The position numbers and the translations under genes are program-made. A stretch of 64,000 bases of DNA from Lachnospiraceae bacterium. GTDB lineage: Bacteria > Bacillota > Clostridia > Lachnospirales > Lachnospiraceae. The stretch is from the NCBI GenBank assembly GCA_015057025.1, contig SVFD01000005.1:1-64000 (forward strand). The letters are read 5' to 3'. Shown here in pieces: positions 25,287 to 34,528 of the stretch. The notes under the pieces are model-generated. The model saw only the letters and a program-made list of their open reading frames with translations. It searched no databases and was not told the origin of the DNA. Positions within the stretch are counted from its first letter, which is position 1. Each line of letters opens with the position of its first letter.

Positions 25287-28190
25287 TTAATCAAAATCTT
25301 TTTCTTTTAAAATAATCATGTCGTTTTCATCATAACGCTTACGCATAATGATGCTTGCCATCTTGGAAAGTCCGCCTTTATTTGCGCTGTGCATTGCGTC
25401 TTCCATGATTTCTTTTACTTCGGCAATAGTTACGGTGTGGTTTCCTGCCTGCATTTCAGATACTCTCTTATACAATGCCAGACGCCCCATATCATCCACG
25501 CTGTAACCTTTTTCATTTACATACTTAATACCATAGCTTACTAACATATCCACATTCATGGATAGAATATCCACTCTTGCATTAAAGAATTCTCCGATAA
25601 CTGCCGCCCTTCCCATAAGTGTATCCATAGCGCGCTTCTTATCCATAAGAATAACAATAATGCCTGTAGAATCCTGATTTAATTCCTGAAGGAGTGAACG
25701 CATTGTCTGACTGGAAAGCTTTCCTGCGTCTTCAACCAATAAAGCGCCGTTTACAAGCTTAGCAAACACATTGCTTAAATCCTTCTTATTTAATTTCTCA
25801 GCATCAATCTTTGCAACATTACCTGAGAAATTATCATCACACATACGAATATATGAAACTATGAGCTTAGCAAGCTTCAATGCTGTTTCCGATGAATCTG
25901 CAGTAATTACCACATTACCAACATATGCGGCCAGTGAAATCTTCTCCAAAGTATCCAGAATCTGCTTCTTCATCTTTTTGGAATACAAGAACGGCTGGAA
26001 TAATTCTTTCTCTTCCTCTGTTAAGTCCTTATGCTCCACAGCCTCCTGCTCATCCTCTGAAGCTACATCATCCTGTTCCTGCATATTGTATTCTTCCACG
26101 GGTTCTTCCTCCTGTACCGGTGTTACCTCCGATTCTTCTTCGCCAACACCATCAACTTCTTTCCATATACCACCGGGAATCGCCTCGGTAACAGAGCCAT
26201 AGAAGTTTCCTTCTCCGGCAGATGCAAAACTTGAAACCTCCGGTTCATCCGGAATTACCTCTGCCGCTTCGCTCATTATCTCTGCTGTTGCTTCTGTAGC
26301 CATCATTTCTGCTGCCGTCATCTCTGCTTGGGCTACAACCGCTTCTACTGCAATACCTTCTGCAATAACCGCTTCCGCAACCAAAGTTTCGGTAGCAGCT
26401 GCTGCCGATACGGCACCTGCCGCAGTTGAGAGCTCACCTGTAAATTGAGAAACAATGGTCTCTTCCGTTGCAGGAATTTCTTCCGCCGCAGCTTCAACCA
26501 ATTCTTCCGTAAGTGCTTCAACAATCGGTTCCTCTTCAACCGGCATAATTTCTTCCATGCTTTCTTCTGCAATTTTCTCCACACTCTCTTCAACAATGAT
26601 TTCTTCATCGCCGGTTGATGGTAAAATTACCTGTTTAGCATGATTCTCAAGCCCCTTCATAACCGTTTCACTGACAGGAGCTTCCAATGTATCAAGAATA
26701 GACGGGTCTTCCAAGGATGCAAGAATTCCGGTTTTAGATGAAGCGTCAAACTGTGTAAAAATCTGACCGGTCTGCTGAAGTACCTTCTGTCGTACTTCCT
26801 CCTGCATCTTCTGTTCTCTTTCCTTTTTCATCTTTTCCCAGTCTGCTAAAATATCCTGAATATTTAACTGACCTGTAATCTGCTTTTCCACGACTTTTTC
26901 TTCGGGCAGTGTAGCCAAACTGATTTGTCCGTCTTTCTCCTGTGCAAGAAGTCTTTCATAGGCCCCCGTAGTCTTTTGTGTAGCTACGTTTTCCTGTGTA
27001 ACTTCCGCAACCGCTTGTTCTTCTAACACAGGCAACTCACCTGTTTCATCATCAAAGCGGATTTCCTGCACGTCCCTTGTATGTACGCGTGCAGTTTCTC
27101 CATTTATAACAGCAGCTTCTTTCGGTTCTGTAGCCTCTTTTATCGAAGGAATTTCCTGTGTGTCTCCTTCTCCTAAGTCCTCAATCAGCTGTCCCATTGA
27201 CTGAGGCGGCTCTATTCCTACATATTCCTGTGAAAAACTTTCTTTAAATGCCTCCATTTCAGGAGTTGCCTCTGCCGCACTTACCGGCGTAGGAATCTGA
27301 TAACGCATGTCTGCCGTCTGGTCCGCAAAGAATACTTCCTGAGCATCTGCCGGAATGGTATTGTGATATACCTGCTGGTTTTCACGATTCATTCCTACTG
27401 ACTGAATAGGTTCCGGTTCATCGTTGATGTATTCCTTCAGATTCTCTGCAAGCTCTGCCTGAAGATTCATGGTATTAAACTTACTCATATCAATGGTTTT
27501 TACGCGGAAATCATCATCCAAATCCATCTCACCGGTGTTTCTTTCCATTGCAGCCTGGGCAGCAACCTGGATTTTCTCCTCGTTGCGCTTATCATACTTC
27601 TCCTGCTGACTGGGCGTTAAGGGTTCATGAAGCATCTTAAGTTCCATTGCTTTGATTACATAAGGGCCTTCACCAAACCATAAAATCAGCTCGTCACACT
27701 CTTCCACACACTTGGTTGCAAATCCTGCGCGGTGATAGAGATATGCAAGCTCATATTCCCATTCTTCTATTCTGTCTTTCTTTTTTAATTCCTCAAGTAA
27801 TTCAATTCTATCCTCATAACCTACGTTCTGAGCCTCATAAATACGATAGCGAAGGGTATATACCCCTGTATCTCTGGGTGCAAGCTTCGCATATTCCTTA
27901 AAATACTCAATTGCTTCTACAATATCTCCGAATTCCAGAGAAATTTCACATAACGCATAGACAACATTTCTGTTGCCCGGATTACGATCATATGCCATTT
28001 CTAAAATATCTCTGCACTCTTCAAAACGTTTATTAAGCTTATACAGTTCAGCAATTTTAGCTAAAGTGGATCCGCTTTTTACTCTGCGCCAATCTATGGT
28101 ATCTGCCAGACGTACGGCATCTGCGTACTTCTGTTGCTCCATTAACTTATCAATTTCTTCGGAACGAAGTTTAAATTCATACTTATCCAA
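25287..28190 (-). CDS. TPR protein with long acidic linker and degenerate AAA+-like domain
   Basis: The 967-residue protein has an N-terminal helical repeat region of TPR type (about 1-215), a long Glu/Ala/Thr-rich, probably disordered stretch (about 230-730), and a folded C-terminal domain (about 735-967). The latter resembles an AAA+ module: a Walker B-like strand NGALLVEDAGKL, then QELNQDSTGIIVILMD, but the place of Walker A reads GNVVITADSSETALKLAK and lacks GxxxxGK(T/S). I chose TTG 28190, well spaced after GAGGTGA; a GTG at 28199 overlaps that site. It sits upstream of glgB. Function unknown; a scaffold is plausible. Confidence 0.75.
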   Translation of the reverse strand: MDKYEFKLRSEEIDKLMEQQKYADAVRLADTIDWRRVKSGSTLAKIAELYKLNKRFEECRDILEMAYDRNPGNRNVVYALCEISLEFGDIVEAIEYFKEYAKLAPRDTGVYTLRYRIYEAQNVGYEDRIELLEELKKKDRIEEWEYELAYLYHRAGFATKCVEECDELILWFGEGPYVIKAMELKMLHEPLTPSQQEKYDKRNEEKIQVAAQAAMERNTGEMDLDDDFRVKTIDMSKFNTMNLQAELAENLKEYINDEPEPIQSVGMNRENQQVYHNTIPADAQEVFFADQTADMRYQIPTPVSAAEATPEMEAFKESFSQEYVGIEPPQSMGQLIEDLGEGDTQEIPSIKEATEPKEAAVINGETARVHTRDVQEIRFDDETGELPVLEEQAVAEVTQENVATQKTTGAYERLLAQEKDGQISLATLPEEKVVEKQITGQLNIQDILADWEKMKKEREQKMQEEVRQKVLQQTGQIFTQFDASSKTGILASLEDPSILDTLEAPVSETVMKGLENHAKQVILPSTGDEEIIVEESVEKIAEESMEEIMPVEEEPIVEALTEELVEAAAEEIPATEETIVSQFTGELSTAAGAVSAAAATETLVAEAVIAEGIAVEAVVAQAEMTAAEMMATEATAEIMSEAAEVIPDEPEVSSFASAGEGNFYGSVTEAIPGGIWKEVDGVGEEESEVTPVQEEEPVEEYNMQEQDDVASEDEQEAVEHKDLTEEEKELFQPFLYSKKMKKQILDTLEKISLAAYVGNVVITADSSETALKLAKLIVSYIRMCDDNFSGNVAKIDAEKLNKKDLSNVFAKLVNGALLVEDAGKLSSQTMRSLLQELNQDSTGIIVILMDKKRAMDTLMGRAAVIGEFFNARVDILSMNVDMLVSYGIKYVNEKGYSVDDMGRLALYKRVSEMQAGNHTVTIAEVKEIMEDAMHSANKGGLSKMASIIMRKRYDENDMIILKEKDFD

Positions 28191-28299
28191 AGTATTCACC
28201 TCTTACAATTGCAATTTGGTTATGTACATTATTAACCCATGTTACTATTTTAAAGTTTACCACAGCCCTAATACAATGTCAAAAAAAGAATGTAAAAAA

Positions 28300-28330
28300 G
28301 GACCGAAAAAGAATAAATTCTTTTTGGTCC
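28300..28330 (-). terminator. terminator after aldolase-like gene
   Basis: GGACCGAAAAAG (from 28300) pairs with CTTTTTGGTCC (to 28330); TTTTTT follows on the minus strand. Confidence 0.88.
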
Positions 28331-28353
28331 CTTCTTCTGATATTCCATTCTTT

Positions 28354-29331
28354 TTACTCCATATGATCTAACAATTCCTGATAAAATCTCGAGTAATCGG
28401 TTCTCCCTTCACCCATGAACTTAATGGCTGCAGAAGGGTGTGAGTTCATAATCCCCGTTAAAAGGTAGGGGATATCATATCCCCATAAACTCCCCTTTTG
28501 GATTTCCTCCTTGATGTAAGTCTGTACAAAATCCATAATTGGTACAAGATTGTAACGGGGATTACGTAAGAAGGATAAAAGGGATTCCATATAGCAGTTT
28601 CCTGCACCACGACCCATACCGCTTACGGTAGCATCTGCAAGGCTGGCACCGATACTTAAGGCTTCTATGGTATTAGCGTATGCCAACTGCTGGTTGTTGT
28701 GGGTGTGAACACCGATTTTCTTATTATGCTTTGTCGCAATCTCCATGTACTTGTGGGTAAGACGACGAATCTGCTCCGGGTAGAAAGCGCCGAAGCTGTC
28801 TACTAAGTAAATATAATCCACATCACATTCTGCGAGAATTTCAAGACCGTTATCTAACTCTTCTTCACGAACCTTAGAAATAGCCATAATGTTAACGGAA
28901 GTCTCATACCCTTTTTCATGAGCATCCTGAATCATTTCGATTGCCGCAGGAATCTGATGAATGTAGGTTGCAGTACGTACTAAATCAATAACGCTGTCTT
29001 TTTTATTAATAATGTCATTCTTGTAATCGGTTCTTCCCACGTCAGTCATAACTGAAATCTTCATATCAAAATCATTGGTTCCCACAACCGCACGGATGTC
29101 TTCTTCCTCGCAGAATTTCCACTTACCGTAGTCTTCCTTCTTAAATATATCCTTAGATGCCTTATAACCGAATTCCATGTAATCGACACCGGCTTTTATG
29201 TTGGCGCGATACAATGCTTTAACGAATTCATCTGAGAATCCGAAGTTGTTTACCAGACCGCCGTCACGAAGCGTACAGTCTACTACCTTAATGTCAGGTC
29301 TAAAAGAAATTAAGTTACCTTTGTTCTGCAT
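28354..29331 (-). CDS. DRE-TIM metallolyase (HMGL-like/aldolase) family protein
   Basis: The 325-residue protein has the N-terminal metal-site motif VVDCTLRDGG, the middle YLVDSFGAFYPEQ and the metal-binding IGVHTHNNQQLAYANT, followed by GMGRGAGN, all typical of the DRE-TIM family (4-hydroxy-2-oxovalerate aldolase, isopropylmalate synthase and HMG-CoA lyase relatives). The exact substrate is not clear; the lack of a regulatory C-terminal domain speaks against isopropylmalate synthase. It is a single gene with its own terminator. Confidence 0.82.
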   Translation of the reverse strand: MQNKGNLISFRPDIKVVDCTLRDGGLVNNFGFSDEFVKALYRANIKAGVDYMEFGYKASKDIFKKEDYGKWKFCEEEDIRAVVGTNDFDMKISVMTDVGRTDYKNDIINKKDSVIDLVRTATYIHQIPAAIEMIQDAHEKGYETSVNIMAISKVREEELDNGLEILAECDVDYIYLVDSFGAFYPEQIRRLTHKYMEIATKHNKKIGVHTHNNQQLAYANTIEALSIGASLADATVSGMGRGAGNCYMESLLSFLRNPRYNLVPIMDFVQTYIKEEIQKGSLWGYDIPYLLTGIMNSHPSAAIKFMGEGRTDYSRFYQELLDHME

Positions 29332-29540
29332 TTTTCCGCCCTTCTTTCTTATTTTCTTTATAAAATCGTTGCGTTGATAATTTACTCAAATTCACTTATT
29401 TGCTTTAAAGCGTAACACTTCAACGCGTTAAACTGTTATAAAGAATACTCCTTTTCAAAAGAGATGTCAAGGGCATTTTTTAAAATATTTTATATCTTTG
29501 ACAACGGGTGTATTTTATAATAATTATCTGTTAATTAAAT

Positions 29541-29566
29541 TCCCCGTAAACTTTTATATTTACGGG
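29541..29566 (-). terminator. hairpin after lipoprotein gene
   Basis: CCCCGTAAA (29541-29549) pairs with TTTACGGGG (29558-29566). The downstream T content is modest (AATTTAATT), so it is a probable terminator of the 29592 gene. Confidence 0.65.
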
Positions 29567-29591
29567 GATTGCAAGTCTTTTAATATAACAA

Positions 29592-30575
29592 TTACTCAAC
29601 TGTTGTAACATAAATTGTAAAGTCTTCTGATGTACCGTCTTCGTAATTAACTGTGAATGACACTTCTAAATCGGAACCGACCATTTCAATGTCTATATAA
29701 CAAGTATTTGTGAATTCGCTAGGTTCGGTTACAGTAATATAATCAACATTTGGTGTAATATCCTTTATCGTTCGACCTGTAGGTATAACTTCTATGTAAT
29801 ATACTACCGGCACGTCAACTTCTCCGGCTAGTATGGCCGTTACGTCACTTTTACCTTTTAATGTATATTTTGCACCATTGGGAATAATTGCTTGTTCTAT
29901 CTTTTCATAATTATAGTCTGCAATTATGGTTTGATGAAAAGGTTTCAAATATTCCATGAAAGCATCGTAATTCTCAAAGTTTAAAATCTCGACTTCCTGA
30001 GGTAATAATACTTCCTCTCCTCTGGTCACATAGATAATGAATTCTTCTTCTGTACCATCTTCATATACTGCCGTAAATGATACTTCTAAATCTGTACCAA
30101 CTGTTTCTAAATACATTGTCCATGTACTATCAATAAGAGGATTCTTTTCAAAAGATATATAATTCACATTTGTTTTAAATTCACTTATATCTTTCGCTGT
30201 TGACATTATACTTAAGCTATATATGTCGTATTCATTCTCTTCCATTGCATACTTTGCTCCGTTAGGGATAATTGAAACCTCTGTACTTTCTGAAAAATCA
30301 AAATCTACGATAACCGTTTTATTTAAAGTTTTCACGTACTCTAACAAAGCATCAGGGGGACGAACACCGGTAGTATCAATATTTACAATCTCTACTTCCG
30401 GTTCGGTATTTTCAACAGCCTCTTCGGATATAGGTTCTGATACTTCTTCGGAAACCACTTCGGATTCTACTTCTGATGCAGATAATTCTGATGTTATTTC
30501 CTCTTCTTTTTCACATCCTACTAATAATACCGCTAACATCACGCATAATATTATTAGAATATTTTTTCTTATCAT
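29592..30575 (-). CDS. lipoprotein with two tandem repeat domains
   Basis: The 327-residue protein has a lipoprotein signal (lipobox LVGC, Cys about 21), a Glu/Ser-rich linker (22-65) and two homologous domains (about 75-185 and 200-327). Both share the core IIPNGAKY and end with (T/S)DLEVSFT, then YEDGT and IYVT, which suggests beta-sandwich modules. It is expected on the outer face of the membrane. Its promoter is opposite that of a small HTH gene and overlaps a palindrome, so that regulator probably controls it. No function is recognised. Confidence 0.75.
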   Translation of the reverse strand: MIRKNILIILCVMLAVLLVGCEKEEEITSELSASEVESEVVSEEVSEPISEEAVENTEPEVEIVNIDTTGVRPPDALLEYVKTLNKTVIVDFDFSESTEVSIIPNGAKYAMEENEYDIYSLSIMSTAKDISEFKTNVNYISFEKNPLIDSTWTMYLETVGTDLEVSFTAVYEDGTEEEFIIYVTRGEEVLLPQEVEILNFENYDAFMEYLKPFHQTIIADYNYEKIEQAIIPNGAKYTLKGKSDVTAILAGEVDVPVVYYIEVIPTGRTIKDITPNVDYITVTEPSEFTNTCYIDIEMVGSDLEVSFTVNYEDGTSEDFTIYVTTVE

Positions 30576-30607
30576 TTTTATTTCCTCCTTCTTAATATCT
30601 TACGTAC

Positions 30608-30648
30608 ATTATAGTCATTTTAATAACCATAGTCAAGTACAAGACTAT
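30608..30648. promoter_or_regulatory. lipoprotein promoter overlapping a palindromic operator
   Basis: For the minus-strand lipoprotein: TTGACT (30631-30636), 17 bp, TATAAT (30608-30613). The palindrome ATAGTC-N8-GACTAT (30629-30648) covers the -35 box, and a further ATAGTC half-site lies at 30611-30616. It is the likely binding site of the divergent HTH protein. Confidence 0.7.
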
Positions 30649-30690
30649 ATTTTATCCTAAATTCATAGTACAAAAAAGGAGGTATGAATT

Positions 30691-30909
30691 ATGATAAGTT
30701 ATTCGCCGTTTTGGACAACCTTACAGAATTCTTCCGAAACCACATATACATTAATTCATAAATACCACCTTTCAAGTGCTACCATAGACAAACTGCGAAA
30801 AAACAAACCTCTTACAACCACAACCATTAATGATTTGTGCCGTATTTTAAACTGTCGCATCGAAGAAATTGCCGTATACGAACCCTCTGATATCGACCAG
30901 CCACTGTGA
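30691..30909 (+). CDS. small Cro/CI-type (XRE) transcriptional regulator
   Basis: The 72-residue protein is almost only a helix-turn-helix of Cro/CI type: LIHKYHLSSATIDKLRKNKPLT, then TINDLCRILNCRIEEIAVY, like YozG-class regulators. It starts 7 nt after AAGGAGGT. It diverges from the repeat-containing lipoprotein gene, and the palindrome between them is a natural target, so autoregulation and control of the lipoprotein are likely. Confidence 0.85.
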   Translation: MISYSPFWTTLQNSSETTYTLIHKYHLSSATIDKLRKNKPLTTTTINDLCRILNCRIEEIAVYEPSDIDQPL

Positions 30910-30986
30910 AATTGTGTTATTTTTGTCAATGCCTTTTCTTATAATTCCAAAAATATATTTTACAATCTGCTTAAACAAAGGAAAAA

Positions 30987-31010
30987 GGAGCAGATTTTGA
31001 CATCTACTCC
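30987..31010 (-). terminator. terminator after lipoprotein gene
   Basis: GGAGCAGAT (30987-30995) pairs with ATCTACTCC (31002-31010), and TTTTTCC follows on the minus strand. Confidence 0.75.
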
Positions 31011-31039
31011 TTAACTTAATATTATTTCTTTGTATTTCA

Positions 31040-32116
31040 TTAATACATATAGGGCAAAATATCCTGTTTCTCAGGTGCAACGTCGTCCTTTGAATATTCC
31101 CATTGTTCTATGGTAAAAAATTGTCCGGAATCAGAATCCGTGCTGACTCCCATAGACGGAACAATTTCTTCCCAACTAATCTCATGACCGTCCGTTAACA
31201 TTATAGTAAATACCACATCTTCATATTCCCATACCAAAGTATAGGAATCTACAGCCAATTTATCTTCATCTGTAACATCATATAAACTAAGTGTGCTGTC
31301 TAAATATGCTTTTGCCAACTCTTCTTTTCTGGCATAATCGAATAAATTATTAGACATAATTACTTTAGAAGGTGTACCTAATACATTATCAACCATATAT
31401 GTCATAAAATTAATTAAATATCCATCATCGCTTAAATCTTCATTATTCGGATTTGCAACTGCTTTCATTTCATCGTAATCATATCCGAACTGACCGTAAT
31501 AACTGCTCCATACAGAATAAGAATACCATTTATTTTCAAAGCTTTGTCCAATTGTAATATCCTCTTCCGAGTTATTATATAAAACGATTTTACCAACCTG
31601 GTTATCGTTATTGGACGCCTCTACAGAACTGTTATTGTAATACCAAAACGATTCTTTACCCTTGGCCGGAATTACATAAGTACTTGCTAAAATAGCCTCT
31701 TTATTCAACTTTTCCCATTCATCGGTTTCGTCGTTATGAACTCTTAAATATAGCTGTGATTCAAACGCATCTATTGTTAAGGGTAAATCTAAAACATGAT
31801 ATTGATCCTCAGCGCGATCTTCATATTTCGCATCAAAATCCGTTAAAGGCTTTTTAGCCGGTTCACCGGAAAAATCCCTGGCAGTTAACCATCTTTGAGG
31901 ATTGGAGTATGCCAAATGTCTTCCGTTTTCATCATAATTAGCGGAATCATCCGTCATTTCTGCATTTGCATCCACATCTGCTCCTGATTCATTATTGATG
32001 GATGCCTCTTGACCTGTAGAACCTGTTGAAGACGAAGTATCACTACCTCCTGCGCAAGCTACAATTGATAACATCATAGCTGAAACTATAAACATTGCTA
32101 ACATTTTTTTCTTCAT
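31040..32116 (-). CDS. putative lipoprotein, unknown function
   Basis: The 358-residue protein has a lipoprotein signal with lipobox IVAC (Cys about 21), then a Ser/Thr/Gly linker and an acidic, Trp/Tyr-rich extracytoplasmic domain. I find no family motif. GGAGGT precedes the start. It is followed by a terminator and preceded by the structured element at 32253-32396, so it is probably monocistronic. Confidence 0.7.
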   Translation of the reverse strand: MKKKMLAMFIVSAMMLSIVACAGGSDTSSSTGSTGQEASINNESGADVDANAEMTDDSANYDENGRHLAYSNPQRWLTARDFSGEPAKKPLTDFDAKYEDRAEDQYHVLDLPLTIDAFESQLYLRVHNDETDEWEKLNKEAILASTYVIPAKGKESFWYYNNSSVEASNNDNQVGKIVLYNNSEEDITIGQSFENKWYSYSVWSSYYGQFGYDYDEMKAVANPNNEDLSDDGYLINFMTYMVDNVLGTPSKVIMSNNLFDYARKEELAKAYLDSTLSLYDVTDEDKLAVDSYTLVWEYEDVVFTIMLTDGHEISWEEIVPSMGVSTDSDSGQFFTIEQWEYSKDDVAPEKQDILPYMY

Positions 32117-32252
32117 AATTTACCTCCATGAAAAATATTTACCTGTATGATAACATAAAGAAAATACCTTTCAACGACAATGCGACAGACGGCTTACTTT
32201 CTGTGACAAGCGGCAAATTTTAACAACAAATCTCCGGAATATATAACAAAGC

Positions 32253-32396
32253 AGGTCCGTAATATAATATATTTCATTCGACGGGTGTTTGTCTTCGTCG
32301 GCATTTGGATTGCGTTCTTTGCAATCCTACGTGCCGTTACGTTAAGACAACCAAGCGGAAGTGTCCCAAAGAATGTATATATTATATTACAGACCT
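32253..32396 (-). other. 144-nt rod-like inverted-repeat element (candidate structured RNA or MITE)
   Basis: The outer 20-nt arms 32253-32272 and 32377-32396 are complementary; the single difference is a G-U pair only if the minus strand is transcribed. Inside, nested on the minus strand, are CATTC/GAATG, GGG/CCC, TTGTCTT/AAGACAA, CGGCA/TGCCG and GGATTGC/GCAATCC closing a 7-nt loop. No reading frame or other feature explains it. It lies after the ksgA stop. It is either a structured RNA or a small palindromic mobile element. Confidence 0.65.
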
Positions 32397-32416
32397 ACGT
32401 CCTCTTTTTAATCCTT

Positions 32417-33274
32417 TTATTTTAATAAATCACTTAGAGTTGCAAATTCCTCCAAGGTAAAGGTTTCGCCCCTCACGCTCTCAGACTTGCCCATCTTACC
32501 CAAGGCTTCCAAAACCGCTTCTTTAGATATATTTAAGTCTGCCGCATGTGTCAGACCGTTCACCAGTGTTTTACGGCGCTGCTGGAAAGATGCTCTGATA
32601 ATACGGAACATAAATGCTTCATCCTTGACGCTTACAGGCGGATTGCCATAGACTTTCAAGCGGATGACCGCACTTGCCACATTGGGCTTAGGGATAAAAC
32701 AATTAGGCGAGACAACCGTCACAACTTCTGCCTTACAGTAATATGCCACCGCAAGAGACAAGGCACCGTAATCCTTAGTGCCGGGACCCACCTGCATACG
32801 CTCCGCCACTTCTTTTTGTACCATAATGGTAATGCTGTCTAAGGGCACGTGACTTTCAAGCAGTCCCATTACAATAGGTGTAGTAATATAATATGGAAGA
32901 TTTGCCACCACCTTAATGGGACGGTTATTATTATGCTCTTTTACAAGCTTTGCAATATCTACTTTTAAGACGTCCTCATTGATGACGGTTACGTTATCAT
33001 ATTCAGATAAGGTATCCGCCAATATAGGTATCAAAGCTTTATCAATTTCTACCGCAATAACCTCTCTTGCACGTTCTGCCAGATACTGGGTCATGGTTCC
33101 GATACCGGGACCAATCTCCAAAACACAGTCGTCCTTGGTAATCTCTGCACTATCTATAATTTTTTCCAAAATATGGGTATCGATCAAAAAGTTTTGTCCA
33201 AACTTCTTTTGAAAATGAAACCCGTGTTTATTCAGTACCGCGGCCGTATTGCCGGGATTTCCTAAATATGCCAT
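32417..33274 (-). CDS. rsmA: 16S rRNA dimethyladenosine transferase
   Basis: The 285-residue SAM-dependent enzyme (KsgA) dimethylates two adenines near the 3' end of 16S rRNA during small-subunit assembly. It has FQKKFGQNFLID, the SAM motif LEIGPGIGTMTQYL, NEDVLK and the catalytic NLPYYITTP. I chose ATG 33274 (AAAGGA upstream); a longer frame to 33418 adds residues without family support. The gene lies 166 bp downstream of tatD, a common neighbour in Firmicutes. Confidence 0.96.
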   Translation of the reverse strand: MAYLGNPGNTAAVLNKHGFHFQKKFGQNFLIDTHILEKIIDSAEITKDDCVLEIGPGIGTMTQYLAERAREVIAVEIDKALIPILADTLSEYDNVTVINEDVLKVDIAKLVKEHNNNRPIKVVANLPYYITTPIVMGLLESHVPLDSITIMVQKEVAERMQVGPGTKDYGALSLAVAYYCKAEVVTVVSPNCFIPKPNVASAVIRLKVYGNPPVSVKDEAFMFRIIRASFQQRRKTLVNGLTHAADLNISKEAVLEALGKMGKSESVRGETFTLEEFATLSDLLK

Positions 33275-33439
33275 ATATTTTCCTTTCGTTATAAATTCGG
33301 ATTGACATATAATATTTACTCTATGAAACAAATTTATCTTGGCTATATGCGACGGAATTGTCACAATACAGCCTTTTGATATTTTAGTTTGCAGGTAAAT
33401 CCTTTTTAATAAGATCATTTTAAATATAATGCGTTGATG

Positions 33440-34207
33440 TTACTTGGTAAGAAATAATTTCTTCGCATTCTCATAAGTTATACGCTCTACTTCTTCAGCA
33501 CTCACACCCTTAATCTCAGCTATCTTTTCCACCACGTAAGGCAGATATAGCGAGGAATTACGTTTTCCGCGGTAGGGCACCGGGGTTAAATACGGGCAGT
33601 CCGTTTCCAGCAAAATATGCTCCAGCGGAATTTCTTCCACAACTTCTACAAGCTTCTTGGCATTTTTATAAGTGCAGACACCGCCAACACCGATATAAAA
33701 ACCCATCTTTACAACTTCTTTGGCAACTTCCGGAGAATATGAGAAGCAATGCATAACGCCTCTGTAATTGCCTTGGTCATGTTCGTGAAGAATATCCATT
33801 GTATCTTTGGCCGCCTCTCTGGAATGAATAATTATGGGCAAATCAACTTCTCTTGCAAGCTGAATCTGCCTTTTAAACCATTTCTTCTGGATTTCTCTCT
33901 CCGGCTCGTCCCAGTAATAATCTAACCCTATTTCACCTATGGCTACCACCTTTTCATCTGCTGCCAGCTCTTTTAAACGATCCATATCCGCCTCTGTTAA
34001 AGGCAAGGTGTCCGAGGGGTGCACACCAACCGCCGCATAAATAAAAGGATATTTCTTCGCCAACGCATAGGTACTTTCTGTAGATTCCATGCTGGCTCCC
34101 ACATTGATGACGTACTCTATTCTGTTTTCCTGCAAGCTCCCAATCAGACTCTCTCTATCCTCATCAAAAGCATCATCATCGAAATGTGCATGACTTTCAA
34201 ATATCAT
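33440..34207 (-). CDS. tatD: TatD-family metal-dependent hydrolase (DNase)
   Basis: The 255-residue barrel protein has the family motifs: ESHAHFDD at the start (metal ligands), IGEIGLDYYWD, PIIIHSREA, VMHCFSYS and LLETDCPYLTPVPYRGKRN. Members are 3'-5' exonucleases or D-aminoacyl-tRNA deacylase-like enzymes. I chose ATG 34207, 6 nt after GAGGAG; the longer frame begins with a Lys-rich stretch that does not belong to the family. It lies upstream of rsmA in the usual order. Confidence 0.93.
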   Translation of the reverse strand: MIFESHAHFDDDAFDEDRESLIGSLQENRIEYVINVGASMESTESTYALAKKYPFIYAAVGVHPSDTLPLTEADMDRLKELAADEKVVAIGEIGLDYYWDEPEREIQKKWFKRQIQLAREVDLPIIIHSREAAKDTMDILHEHDQGNYRGVMHCFSYSPEVAKEVVKMGFYIGVGGVCTYKNAKKLVEVVEEIPLEHILLETDCPYLTPVPYRGKRNSSLYLPYVVEKIAEIKGVSAEEVERITYENAKKLFLTK

Positions 34208-34381
34208 TGGCCACTCCTCATTTTTACTTTTCTTACTTTTATATATAAAACATACTATCTTAAAAAGCAAGTTTCCCTCTCTTTTTCCTTGTTAAATCCC
34301 TCGGAATATTTGAAAAACTTACGCATATATGCCCAATTCACAACTTTTTTGCAAAAAATTAAAAAAATTTTAAAAAAATAC

Positions 34382-34410
34382 TTGCAAAGTTAAAAATCCT
34401 ATACTATAAT
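34382..34410 (+). promoter_or_regulatory. tRNA-Lys promoter
   Basis: TTGCAA (34382-34387), 17 bp, TATAAT (34405-34410), about 43 bp before the tRNA. Confidence 0.8.
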
Positions 34411-34452
34411 CAACAATGCACGTGACAAAAACACGTCGACATAATATCGCAT

Positions 34453-34525
34453 GCGCGATTAGCTCAGTTGGTAGAGCACCTGACTCTTAATCAGGGTGTC
34501 CAGGGTTCGAGCCCCTGATCGCGCA
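34453..34525 (+). tRNA. tRNA-Lys (anticodon CTT)
   Basis: The 73-nt cloverleaf has acceptor stem GCGCGAT/ATCGCGC, the D arm AGCTCAGTTGGTAGAGC, the anticodon stem CCTGA/TCAGG with loop CTCTTAA (anticodon CTT), and GGTTCGAGCCC in the T arm. The discriminator is A and CCA is not encoded. It decodes AAG. Confidence 0.97.
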
Positions 34526-34528
34526 CTT

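Noticed and set aside
25771-26643. Long plus-strand frames opposite the TPR/acidic protein
   Set aside because: They are antisense shadows of the Glu/Ala-rich codons, giving Ser-rich nonsense proteins without ribosome sites.
32253-32396. 6S RNA or SRP RNA at the structured element
   Set aside because: The long rod recalls 6S RNA, but no promoter-like central bubble is present, and the SRP core motif GGAAG..AGCA is absent.
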